NCBI GenBank assembly: GCA_024663395.1
Contig: JANFAH010000016.1
Span: 558,001-622,000, forward strand
Direction: 5' to 3'
Origin: Pisolithus tinctorius
Lineage: Eukaryota > Basidiomycota > Agaricomycetes > Boletales > Pisolithaceae
DNA length: 64,000 bases
The position numbers were made by a program, and so were the translations under genes. Under the pieces are notes generated by a model. It was not told the origin of the DNA and did no database searches. It saw only the letters and a list, made by a program, of their open reading frames with translations. The stretch's first letter is position 1. The number at the start of each line of letters is the position of its first letter. This document shows, piece after piece, positions 11,225 to 21,132 of this stretch.

Positions 11225-14200
11225 CACAGCAAGCATTTTACAATTTTCTTTGCACAAACATGCGAAAAAAAATCCTTTTAAAAGATACTCTATTTTATCA
11301 CATGCTCTCTGCTTGAACAAGTGGAAATAATCTTATGTATTGAATGGCTTTTCTGACAGAAAACATGGCACAGTAGATTTCCAATGTTTTGCTGGTGAAA
11401 AACAGTTACTATGACCCACCACCAAAAACCAAAAAAAATCATCAAAAAAAATATTAGCACTGTTTTCTGCATGTTATGTAATTGATTAATCAAATGTTGT
11501 AACATGAAATAATTTAAACACACTAGTCATTAGAGAATGTGTGATGTTACATAGAACATCACAAGTAAATGATCAATGTTTTGTATGTGATAATACTAAT
11601 AACCTTTAACCAAGTCTTTCAATGTTGACCCACAAAACATCAGATTATTGGCTCAATGTTTACTTCATAAACATGACATTTAAAACAATATTTGTTATGT
11701 GCAAAAACATGCTACTGAGATTCCATATCAACATGCTAAATATTTTCAATCAAATCACACTGTTTTGTCTCCCAGAGAACATGATAAATAAAGAATGTAT
11801 TAAAGTGTCTTGTTGTACCACAGATCATGATAAGTGGCATCTGTAACCATCAATGCTATCACTGCTTGTCCTTGCTCAACCACCCCATCACATGCTGTCA
11901 CATGATCTTATCTCATGGAATAAACCTCAGTCAGTCATGATATGTGCCACCTGACTTTTTATACTTGAGTATTCTGTGTCCTTTGTTGTTTTTTCTTGCA
12001 ACAACACATTGATGACACACATTATAATGTTCTGTGGTAGAACAGGATAGTCCAAAATCCATGGTTGCCCTGACTGACTGGAGAAAGAGTAGCCTCTGAT
12101 AGCACCCCCACCACTCATGAATGTCCCCAGTCCACTTTTGAAAGTGAAAGAGCACAAGGCAGTTCATGCAAGAAATGGGGAGTTCAGCACTGTATTTGCA
12201 GTAGGCAGCAGTCTGACAATAACTGTACAGCTCAGAACCTTCACAACACCTCTACATATAACATGCTTACTTCACAGTTTATAATGCTCCATGGTGGAAC
12301 AGGATATTGATATTTTATTACACTATTTATTTATCATGTTCTGTGGTACAGTTGTGGACAGACAAACACAATGATTTTGATTCTGGATTCCCATGACTTT
12401 TTGGGGGCAAACTAACACTTGATTCAGATGCTACAGGTGAAAATACATCAAAAAACAGTGGTCCAAAGTTTTTCCCATGACTATTTAGGGTGGCCAAAAT
12501 TTTGGTTAGATTGAATGTGGTACTTAGGGTGTGGTAGCATGTTATTAACCCTATATAAGGTAGGATTAATGTCATGGCTTTCTGTGAGAGCTGATGGACA
12601 TCAGGACCCTTCTTGTATTCCTTGGGGCATCTGAGTGACTGCTTTCATTGGGCAGCACACTTTGCTTCTCTCAGAGGTAACCAAGTCTCACCAAGAGGGT
12701 CATCACCAGCACTAATGGCAAGGTTGACCAACTGAGCACAGAGATCAGCCTCACCAACACCCATGACTTGGAATGTGGCATCATCATGTTCAAGCTCATC
12801 CTCTGACTCACTCTCACTGGCTGTAAACTTCAAACTGTCAAGTACATTGGTGCATTTCCACTCCAGTTCTTCATCTTCTGCCTCAGGGCTGGGAGCATGA
12901 GATTGTGTCCTCATGCATTTGCTTGTGTGCTGATCCTTGTCAGATTTGGGTGTATCAGGGAATGATACATTGCCTGGTTCAACAACAGCTGAGCTCTGGT
13001 TATGCAGACCAGCCATGTTGCATGTTACAGTGGGTTTTCAAGGGCATTCCTGTGTCTAAGATCAGCAATTCACATGACCACAAACCTCAGACTTGCTCAA
13101 TTTTTTCTGCTCCTCACTAGTGTGACAGCTGTACCCTGACATTGCAATCATACTGTACTAGGCTAATGCTACTTATTCCGCTTTTTCCAGGATTTTTACA
13201 AATTCTTTTGGGGGCTGGCCACATTTTTGGGTCAAAATTTCAAAAACTTAGTATAACAAAAATTGGCTCATGCAGATTGCATTGTTATGTCCTAAATATG
13301 CCTAGTATACATTTGTAACACCCCTGGAATGTTGTGCCATATTGGAATAATTCAATGAGTAAAATTGTCATGTTTGTCTGTCCACAACTGTCAAACAGGA
13401 TATTTTGTGCATGACAGACCCACCATGGTCCTCATTGGAAGAACTGGATGAGTCATTTTATCAGTGATACATTGTACTGTTTTATGTGTTTCATCTTTTA
13501 TTTTAGGATATAATTGTGGAATCTGTAGATAGACCTCAGTATGCTGACAAGCTACTGAGGGACTAAGTGCACAGCAGAGCAGAGCAGCAAGAGGCCTGAT
13601 GATGCAGCTAGGGCAGAGATGCTGAAAGATTGGAAAAACAAGTCAAGCACACTGGAAGGGAGTGGTCAGCTTGTCATCTATGAAACAATGTCAAAGAGAG
13701 ACAAACTTGGATCTGTGCACAAGGCAGTCATGCCCACAAATGAACCTAAACAGCTCAGAACCTTCACAACACCTCTACATATAACATGCCTAATTCACAG
13801 TTATTCTGTGGTAGAACAGGATATTTTAATACATTATTTATTTATCATGTTTTCTGGGAGATAAGATACTGTAATTTGACCTAGAACATTTGGCATGCTC
13901 TGAGTACCATGTTCTTGTACATAAAAATTGTAGTTTAGCATGTCATGTTTTTAGAGAAAACATTGAACTGCTGTTCTGTTTTTTTTTCAGGTGAACATTG
14001 AAAGACTTGGCCAAATGTTTTTATTATTATCACATACAAAACATATATCATTTACTTTTGATGTTCTATGTAACATTACATGTTCTTCAATGATCAGTGT
14101 GTTTAAATTATTTTGTGGTAAAGTATTTGATTAATGTATTGCATAACATGTAGAAAACAGTACTAATAATTTTTTGATGATTGTTTTTGGTTTTTGGTGG

Positions 14201-14394
14201 TGGGTCATGGTAATTGTTTTTCACCAAGAAAACATTGGAAATCCACTGTGTCTTGTTTTCTGTCAGAAACACCTTTCAAAATTCAACATTATTGCCAGTT
14301 GTTTCAGCAGAGAACATGAGATAAAACAAAGTATCTTTTCAAAGATTTTTTTTCCCTATGTTTGTACAAAGAAAATTGTAAAATGCTTGCTGTG
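11225..14394. mobile_element. DNA element D with ~600-bp terminal inverted repeats
   Basis: The termini CACAGCAAGC...GCTTGCTGTG are perfect inverted repeats. The arms remain inverted copies for roughly 600 bp (11225 to about 11823 and about 13803 to 14394). It is flanked by TGA (11222-11224 and 14395-14397). Excising the element with one TGA restores the gag frame, which supports these boundaries. A CAC start with a 3-bp duplication recalls the CACTA group, but the transposase is missing. Subterminal motifs such as TTCTGTGGTAGAACAGGATA recur near 12030, 12290 and 13805. I regard it as non-autonomous or deleted. Confidence 0.75.
12645..13016 (-). CDS. Unrecognised acidic ORF inside element D
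   Basis: A 123-residue minus-strand ORF begins MAGLHNQSSAVVEPG. It is Ser/Glu/Asp-rich, with acidic clusters (ESESEDELEHDDA) and ends near DPLGETWLPLREAK. It has no transposase motif that I can recognise. It could be a fragment of the element's former protein or chance coding. A second fragment around 13580-13760 (plus strand, RAEMLKDWKNKSS) also reads protein-like but is open only briefly. Neither shows conserved catalytic residues. Confidence 0.3.
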   Translation of the reverse strand: MAGLHNQSSAVVEPGNVSFPDTPKSDKDQHTSKCMRTQSHAPSPEAEDEELEWKCTNVLDSLKFTASESESEDELEHDDATFQVMGVGEADLCAQLVNLAISAGDDPLGETWLPLREAKCAAQ

Positions 14395-14398
14395 TGAG

Positions 14399-14926
14399 TG
14401 TTAAGTACGAGGATTGTCCGGGCTGAGTCCGGACCGGAGACCGATGTGGGCGCGAGGCCGAGGGGTCGGGATCAGGAGAGGAGTCGAGGATACAGGTAGT
14501 TGGACTGATTGGACTTAGCGACTGAAGATACAGCGCTATTCCCTTGCATGGATCTCAGTCCGAGTCCGAGGCCGAGGTGGGGTTATCAGGAGATACTTAG
14601 TTGATTTCAGACTAAGGAGTACAGGCTGAGTATCTACGAGTTTATATACCAGAAGTAACTATAGTACGGAGACCAGTAATGCCGGTCTCACAAGGATTGC
14701 TAAGGTGATTGGTAAGACAGGTATTAGTAAGGTGTGACAAAGACAATGGAGACCGGGACAGAGTGGACCGGGGACACGACCGGGCGAGGACTTAACCGAA
14801 GTGACAGACACTGCAAAGCAGTGTCTACTGCGCTAGACCAACTGGAGATATGGGACAGGTGAGGCCGAGGCCGGACTGAGTGAGTGCAAGGCCGAGTCCG
14901 GCCGGAGTCGAGGCACGACTATGACA
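14399..14926 (-). mobile_element. Solo LTR of gypsy K family (528 bp)
   Basis: It is the reverse complement of the gypsy K LTRs (40149-40675, 47556-48082). It starts TGTTAAGTAC and ends CACGACTATGACA in plus orientation. A perfect 5-bp duplication GTGAG is at 14394-14398 and 14927-14931, so it landed at the right edge of element D. Confidence 0.93.
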
Positions 14927-15890
14927 GTGAGCTGCCAGAGGATCCCCTTGTAGCTCTTGCTAGAGCTGTCCATGCACTTGCGCGGTCTAGTTCACACACT
15001 GGGGACTCCACTCCGAAAACCAAAGTCTGCGAACCTGACACCTTTGACGGCTCCGACCCTAAGAAACTCCATGAGTTCCTCGTACAATGCGAGCTGAACT
15101 TCCAAGACTGCCCTCACACATTCTGCTCTGACAGAGCAAAAGTTACCTTTGCTCAGTCTTATCTTAAGGGTATGGCCCTGGCTTGGTTCGAGCCAGACCT
15201 GCTAAACCCCGACAACTACGACTGCCTGCTCTGGATGGACAACTATCATGAGTTCTTACAAGAACTCACAACTAATTTCGGTCTGCATGATGCCATAGTG
15301 GATGCCATCCAACAACTCGAGAACCTTACTATGAAAGATGGTTCTCGAATTACCAAATATGTCATGGAGTTCAATCGCTGGGCTTCACAAGTCAAGGACT
15401 ATGGTGTCAGTGCACTCCACCACCACTTCTATAGTGGACTTCCAGACTGCATCAAAGATGAGATCACTTGAGTTGGAAAGCCTTCTACCCTCACACAACT
15501 CTGTGAACTTGCCCAGACCATCGATGCGCACTACTGGGAGCGCAAAGCAGAAATCTCACGCACCACCAAGTCTGCCTCCAACAAGTCGCAGTCTTCCAAC
15601 TCTGACAATAAACCTAAATCATCCTCCTCCTCCTCCACTCCAAAGTCTGACATCAAGGGCAAGGGTAAACAGAAAGATCCACCCAAGTCTGATATTGCCC
15701 ATCTTCTGGGCAAGGATGGCAAACTCACCTCCGCTGAATGCCAGCACAGGATGAAGAACAACCTCTGCCTCTTCTGTGGCAAGGCTGGCCACTCTGCCAA
15801 GGACTGTCCCAAGTCCACCTCCTGCACAGCCAAAGCCCATGCAGCTACAGCTGGAACTCTGCCTCCTCCGACTGCAGAGAAGGCAGAGCC

Positions 15891-15936
15891 AAAAAATTAG
15901 TCCATTCCTCCAGGGAGCTCGCACAGCCTGGAGGAA
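15891..15936 (+). promoter_or_regulatory. -1 frameshift signal at gypsy B gag end
   Basis: The last gag codons are CCA AAA AAT TAG, containing the slippery heptamer A AAA AAT (15891-15897). A 7-nt spacer is followed by a 10-bp stem (15905-15914 with 15927-15936) and a 12-nt loop. The pol frame is exactly -1 relative to gag and opens across this point (LVHSSRELAQPGG). The arrangement matches the one in gypsy K at 42096-42143. The function is inferred. Confidence 0.7.
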
Positions 15937-18900
15937 GCATTGATCCCAACTGTGCACAACTGGACATCCAACTCAACATGTCCGCTCTTTCTGGTCCCAG
16001 TTCTTTACTCCTGTCTGTAATTCTTCTTGACTATTCTGTTGATACTGTGTCTGTGTTGATCAATTCTGGCTCTTCTCATTGTTTCGTAGACCCATCTATA
16101 ATCAAAAAATATGCCATTCCTGTTTCCTCCGTTTCTCCACCAATTCCGCTCCACTTGTTCAATGGTAGTACAAATGCTGTCATTTCCCAAGAAGTAGATC
16201 TTTCCCTCTGCTTTCCTTCTGGCAATGTCAATTCCATTTCATTTTATGTTACTTCATTGGATTCTTCATGTTCACTGGTATTAGGACACAACTGGCTCAC
16301 CTGCTTCAATCCATCAATTGACTGGGTACTGGGCAGTATATCATTCAAACCATCACTACAGGGAATGCCAACACCCCAGGTGCCTTTGTCATCTTCTGCT
16401 GCGACCTCTGCTCTGGATCCGACACCCTCCACTCTATTTGCAGCTCCAACTGCACCTCTGACAGACTCACCATGCTCCACTCCACTCATCTCACTCATCA
16501 ATGCTGCTGCATATGTCAGAGCCTGTGCTCTCCCTGGCTCTAGACAGTTCTGCTTACAGCTCTCTGCTGATGATGTGAAGCTTCGTGCATCCTCCACTTC
16601 TTCTCCGCCTCCTGACCTCTCCTCGGTTCCTCCTGAATATCACAAGTTTGCCGACATCTTTAGTAAAGACAAGGCCACAGAACTTCTGCCACACTGCTTG
16701 TTTGATCTCAAGATTGACCTCAAGGAAGGAGCCTCTCCACCCATTGGCACAATCTACTCTCTGTCTCTGCCAGAGCTTGAAGCTCTATGCACCTTTATTG
16801 ATGAGCATCTTGGCTACAGTTTCATCAAGCAGTCCACCTCTGCTCATGGTGCCCCTGTCCTCTTCATAAAAAAGAAGGATGGTTCACTCTGCCTCTGTGT
16901 AGACTATTGAGGACTCAATAAAATCATGAAAAAAGACCGCTATCCACTGCCACTCATCTCCAACCTACTTGACTCTCCAAGCCACGCTAAAGTCTATACC
17001 AAGATTGACCTCCACCATGCCTATCATCTAGTCTGCATCACAGATCGAGATGAATGGAAAATGGCATTCTGCACTCGTTATGGTTCTTATGAGTGGCAAG
17101 TAATGCCATTTGGTCTGACTAATGTGCCAGCAGCCTTCCAGTGATTCATCAATAGCATCTTTGCAGACATGCTTGATGTCTGTGTCATGGTATACCTCAA
17201 TGACATCCTAATTTACTTGCAGAACATGGAGTCACACCACAAACATGTAAAAGAGGTACTCCACCACCTTCGAAAGCATGGCCTTTATGCCAAGCTGGAG
17301 AAGTGCAAGTTTCACTCCAACTCCATTGAGTACCTCAGTTATGTTCTTTCTCCCTCCGGTCTCACCATGTCCACTGAGAAGGTTCAGGCAGTCCACAACT
17401 GGCCTGAGCTGCAGAAGGTGCGAGACATCCAGTCTTTCCTTGGTTTTGCAAATTTCTACAGACGATTCATTAATAACTACTCTGACATCATCATTCCACT
17501 CACTTGCCTCACATGAAAGGGTGCTCCTTGGAACTTTTCCAAGGAGTGCTGCTCCGCTTTCCTCCACCTGAAGGATGCCTTCAGCTCCACTCCTATTCTC
17601 ACTCATTGGGTTCCTGATGCTCCGCTTACAGTTGAAACCAATGCCTCTGACTATGCCATTGCTGGCATTTTGTTGATCACCTGCTCTGATGGTGAACTCC
17701 ACCCAGTCGCTTTCTACTCTCGCACCATGACCGTGCCAGAACTCAACTATGATACCCATGACAAGGAGCTGTTGGCTATCTTCAAGGCTTTCCACCATTA
17801 GTGGCATTACCTAGAAGGTTCTGCCTTACCTGTTGACATGGTGATGGACCACAAAAACCTTGAGTATTTCTCCACCTCTAAGGTTCTCACTTGTCGACAG
17901 GCCTGCTGGTCAGAGTACCTTTCCCAGTTCAACCTTTCCATCTGCTTCTGACCTGGCTGCCTTGGAGCCAAACCTGACACACTTACGCAATGTTGGGATA
18001 TCTACCCAAAAGGGGGGGATAGGGACTATGCGCAGGTAAATCCTCACAATCTCCGCACTATGTTTACACAGGAGCAACTCGTGTCATCCCTCCATACCAC
18101 CACCCTCATGGCACCTGTGCTCCATGCCGCCATGGTCTTTGATGTTGAGTGCTTGCACTCCAACATCATCTCCACCCTACCCTCCAACCCTGTCTCTGCC
18201 AGCCACCTTCCAACTCCGACTAAGCCTTGGTGGTCTCTGGACTCCAATGGTCTACTCCACCTCGACAGTCGCATCTTTGTCCCTGACATTGATGACCTCC
18301 ACCTTTGAGTGCTTTGGTTTAAGCATGACCATCCTCTAGCAGGCCATTTCAGGCAAAACTGCACCCTAGAACTTGTCTGCAGGGACTATGTGTGACCTAA
18401 CCTCCACTCCAATGTGAAAGAATACATCAGGTCTTGCACCACCTGTGGACACAGCAAAACTCTGCATCACTGCCCCTATGGTCTACTGAAGCAACTCCCC
18501 ATCCCAGAGAGACCTTGGAACTCCATCTCCATGGATTTCATTGAACACCTGCCCAACTCCAATGGCTACTCTGCCATCCTCATGGTAGTGGACTGCCTCT
18601 CAAAGCAAGCAGTGTTCATCCCCACTCATGATTCTGTCACCTCTGCCAAACTCACTAAGCTCTTCCTTACCCATGTCTTCTCCAAGCACAGAGTGCCAGC
18701 TAATGTCACCTCTGACAGAGGTCCTGAGTTCGTCTCACACTTCTTCTGCTCTTTAGGAAAGGCCCTTGACATGCATCTTCACTTCACTTCGGGTTACCAC
18801 CCAGAAGGCAATGGCCAGACCAAGTGAATGAACCAGACCCTCGAACAGTACCTCCATGTCCACTGTAACTACCAACAAGACAACTGGGCTGAGCTGTTAC

Positions 18901-19615
18901 CTCTAGTGGAGTTCACTTTCAACAACACACCAAGTGCAACTACTGGAGTTTCTCCCTTCTTCACTAACAAGGGATACCATCCAAACCTGTCTGTGGTCCC
19001 TGACCAAGACTTCACTTCCCCAAGGGCTCATGACTATGTTGTTGAGCTCTCCACCCTTCATGACTTCCTCCACTCCGAAATGTCCGCTGCTCAGCAGCAC
19101 TACCAGGGTCCAGCAGATGCCAAGCACATACCTCTGCCTGAGTTTAAGGTTGGAGAACAGGCCTACATCAAACCAAGTACTTCTGCTCCACTCATCCTTT
19201 GGAAAAACTCTCTGAAAAGTACTTAGGTCTGTTCACCATCTTGGCCAGGCCAGGTACACATTTGGTCACCCTTAAGCTCCCTGACTCTATGCACTCGATA
19301 CATCTGGTCTTCCATGTCTCACAACTGGAAGCTGCAGCGACTAACCCTTTCCCAAACCAACAACAACCTCTGCCTCCACCAGTGGATGTCGATGGTGACC
19401 TTGAGTATGAAGTATTGGAGATACTTGACTCTAAGGTGGACCACTGTTGCTGCCACTGTCAACTCTTGTATCTAGTCTGCTGGGCTGGTTATGAGAACAC
19501 CGACAAAGAAACCTCTTGGTTGCTTGCAACTGAGCTAGATCATGCTTCCAACATAGTATCTGCTTTCCATGAATGCTATCCACACAAACCTGGCCCGTAC
19601 CAACCTCTGCCATAA
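15897..19615 (+). pseudogene. Gypsy B pol (PR-RT-RH-IN-chromodomain)
   Basis: Protease: LINSGSSHCFVD, with the catalytic Asp of DSG replaced by Asn. [40 protein letters not shown], and YLNDILIY where YLDD is expected. RNase H: VETNASDYAIAGIL and YDTHDKELLAIF. Integrase: C-x2-C in SCTTCGHSK, SMDFIEHLP, TSDRGPEF, and a final catalytic position in NGQTK directly before a stop. A frameshift near 19200 leads into the chromodomain (DLEYEVLEILDSKVD...WAGYENTDKETSW), ending at 19615. At least seven premature stops, many of them TGA at Arg positions, and Asp-to-Asn changes show decay by transitions. Confidence 0.92.
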
Positions 19616-19837
19616 TACTCCACCTACATAATCCTCCTCCATGGGCCAACTCCACCTCTTACCAAACTACCTTAAGTACTTTAGAATTTTCTCTGCTTAT
19701 CTGTTTCACTTCTCAGAGTCACAAACAAAATCACAAGTCTATCTCATAGTAGTACAAAAATATACAAACTAAAGACAAAAAAATAAAAATAAAATGAAAT
19801 ATAGGTCAGCTCCACCTGACTCGCAGTAGTCTGCTAC

Positions 19838-20221
19838 TCACCTCTGCATGGCCTGGGCCCTCTCTGGAGAGGCTCTCTGCCTCTGCCTCTCTGCCTCTTC
19901 CTCCATCGCCCTTCTCTTCTGAGCCTCCTCTTCCACTCTCTTCTTCTGCTCTGCCTCCAACTGCTCCTCCTCCACCTTCTGCCTCTTGGCCTCCTTGCAC
20001 TTGGCCTTGCGCTCTGCCTCATGCTCTCTCTCTCTCTGCTTGGCCTCCTCTTGTTGGCATGCCTTCTCCATGGACTTCTCTTGCTCGGTGTTGGTGGAGT
20101 CATCGGTCAGGATGACCAGCTCTTCATCCGCAACTTGGGAATAGTCACGGACATGGCCAGGGGTTGGTTGGGGGGTCTTGCTCTGGCACTGGGAAGGCAT
20201 GATGATGGGAGGAAAGGACAA
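19838..20221 (-). pseudogene. Remnant antisense coiled-coil ORF of gypsy B
   Basis: A minus-strand ORF of 127 residues lies between the pol end and the 3' LTR. It has a short N-terminal segment followed by a long charged heptad-like region rich in Glu, Lys, Arg and Gln (EEEQLEAEQKKRVEEEA). It occupies the same place and strand as exon 1 of the spliced antisense gene of gypsy K (46333-47418), but no Cys-rich second exon follows between 19620 and 19837. I read it as a truncated homologue of that accessory gene. Low-complexity composition alone could mimic this. Confidence 0.6.
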
Positions 20222-20382
20222 AGGTTCAGTACCCTAACACGTGTTTTTAAGCGGTACTTCAAACTCTGATGGAGCTCCACTGCAGCTAAAGCCATCATCC
20301 TCGAGGCATCAAAATAATTTCAAATGATCAACTCATGTTGATCTCGTCCCATACATGTGGCCTTCAGGGGTTCAGGCCCTAA

Positions 20383-20394
20383 GGGGGGGGGGGG
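20383..20394 (+). promoter_or_regulatory. Polypurine tract of gypsy B
   Basis: A run of 12 G preceded by AA lies three bases upstream of the 3' LTR, the expected place of the plus-strand primer. Gypsy K has AGAGGGGGATAC at the same place. Confidence 0.6.
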
Positions 20395-20397
20395 CAC

Positions 20398-21132
20398 TGT
20401 CATAACTGTGTGTTCACTCTGAGTCCTTACTCACTCTGCACCCTCTTCTGCCAGTCATTCTCTCACTCCACACCAACTCTGCCCACCTTCTGTCATCTAC
20501 GAACCATCTCTGCTCTGACTGCTGTCAGACTTGTGTTGCTCTCCTACCAGACTGGGCAGACTGTTCTCTGAGGGGTCATGTGATGACCTTTGGACTTCTC
20601 CCTGACAGCACGCAGTCAGGTACTCTGCAGCACACACACTGCATGGTCCAGCACCTGGACTGTTTCCTTTTCTGGATGTTCTATGTTACCTGTTCGTATG
20701 TCTTCTGTCTACCCTTCATTTGTTGTCTAGGAAGTTTTTACTTGAAAATTTCTGGGTCTCCATATGTCAGTTCCAATTCTGGTTACTATACCTCCATAGT
20801 AGTATAAAAGCATGTATCATACTCTGCCATTCCTCAGTACAAATATCAACTTAGTTCCTACTCCTTCTGTCTCTGACTTCTGCCTGTTGGAGTTATCTCT
20901 GACTCTCCATCTGTACTCTCCCTCTGAAATACAAGGGCTGAAATTGTGCAAGGGGGTAGCACATGAGCTAAACCTGATGCCCTCACTCTGCTCTGCCTTT
21001 GTCTCAGTGGACTTCATTCCTGCTGACACTCCACTAGTTGGAGTCCTGCTTCCCTGTGTTGGACTTGCTTCTGGACCCTTCTCTAGACCTTGTTAAGCAT
21101 CAGAGTTGGTCGGAGTAGGCTCAGACTTGACA
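20398..21132 (+). repeat. Gypsy B 3' LTR
   Basis: It is collinear with the 5' LTR and followed by the AGATG duplication. A 735-bp copy differing from the 5' LTR mainly by transitions. Confidence 0.93.

Larger units (their letters stand above)
10929..15900 (+). pseudogene. Gypsy B gag, interrupted by element D and a solo LTR
   Basis: The gag starts at ATG 10929 (MRTQAQPQREVAEN). After one TGA it continues as an Asp/Pro/Gly-rich segment up to 11224, where element D interrupts. It resumes after 14394/14926 with LPEDPLVALARAVHAL and a capsid-like region (EPDTFDGSDPKKLHEFL, LKGMALAWFEPDLL, YVMEFNRWA). After a TGA near 15469 follow a Ser/Lys-rich linker and one zinc knuckle, CLFCGKAGHSAKDC (about 15768-15809). 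The ORF ends at TAG 15898-15900 inside a frameshift signal. Removing D with one TGA copy and the LTR with one GTGAG copy rejoins the frame exactly. Confidence 0.9.
10131..21132 (+). mobile_element. Ty3/gypsy chromovirus B, complete with two LTRs
   Basis: LTRs of 734 and 735 bp (10131-10864 and 20398-21132) begin TGTCATAAC and end CTTGACA. The TSD AGATG occurs at 10126-10130 and 21133-21137. It inserted into the RT region of copia C. The internal region encodes gag, then pol in the -1 frame with PR, RT, RNase H, integrase and chromodomain, then a remnant antisense ORF and a polypurine tract of 12 G before the 3' LTR. Gag is interrupted by element D and a solo LTR. Many TGA and TAG stops make it defective. 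Confidence 0.95.

Noticed and set aside
15531..15957. Minus-strand ORFs of 100-112 codons opposite gypsy B gag
   Set aside because: They are shadows of the Ser/Lys-rich gag linker and zinc-knuckle region on the plus strand.
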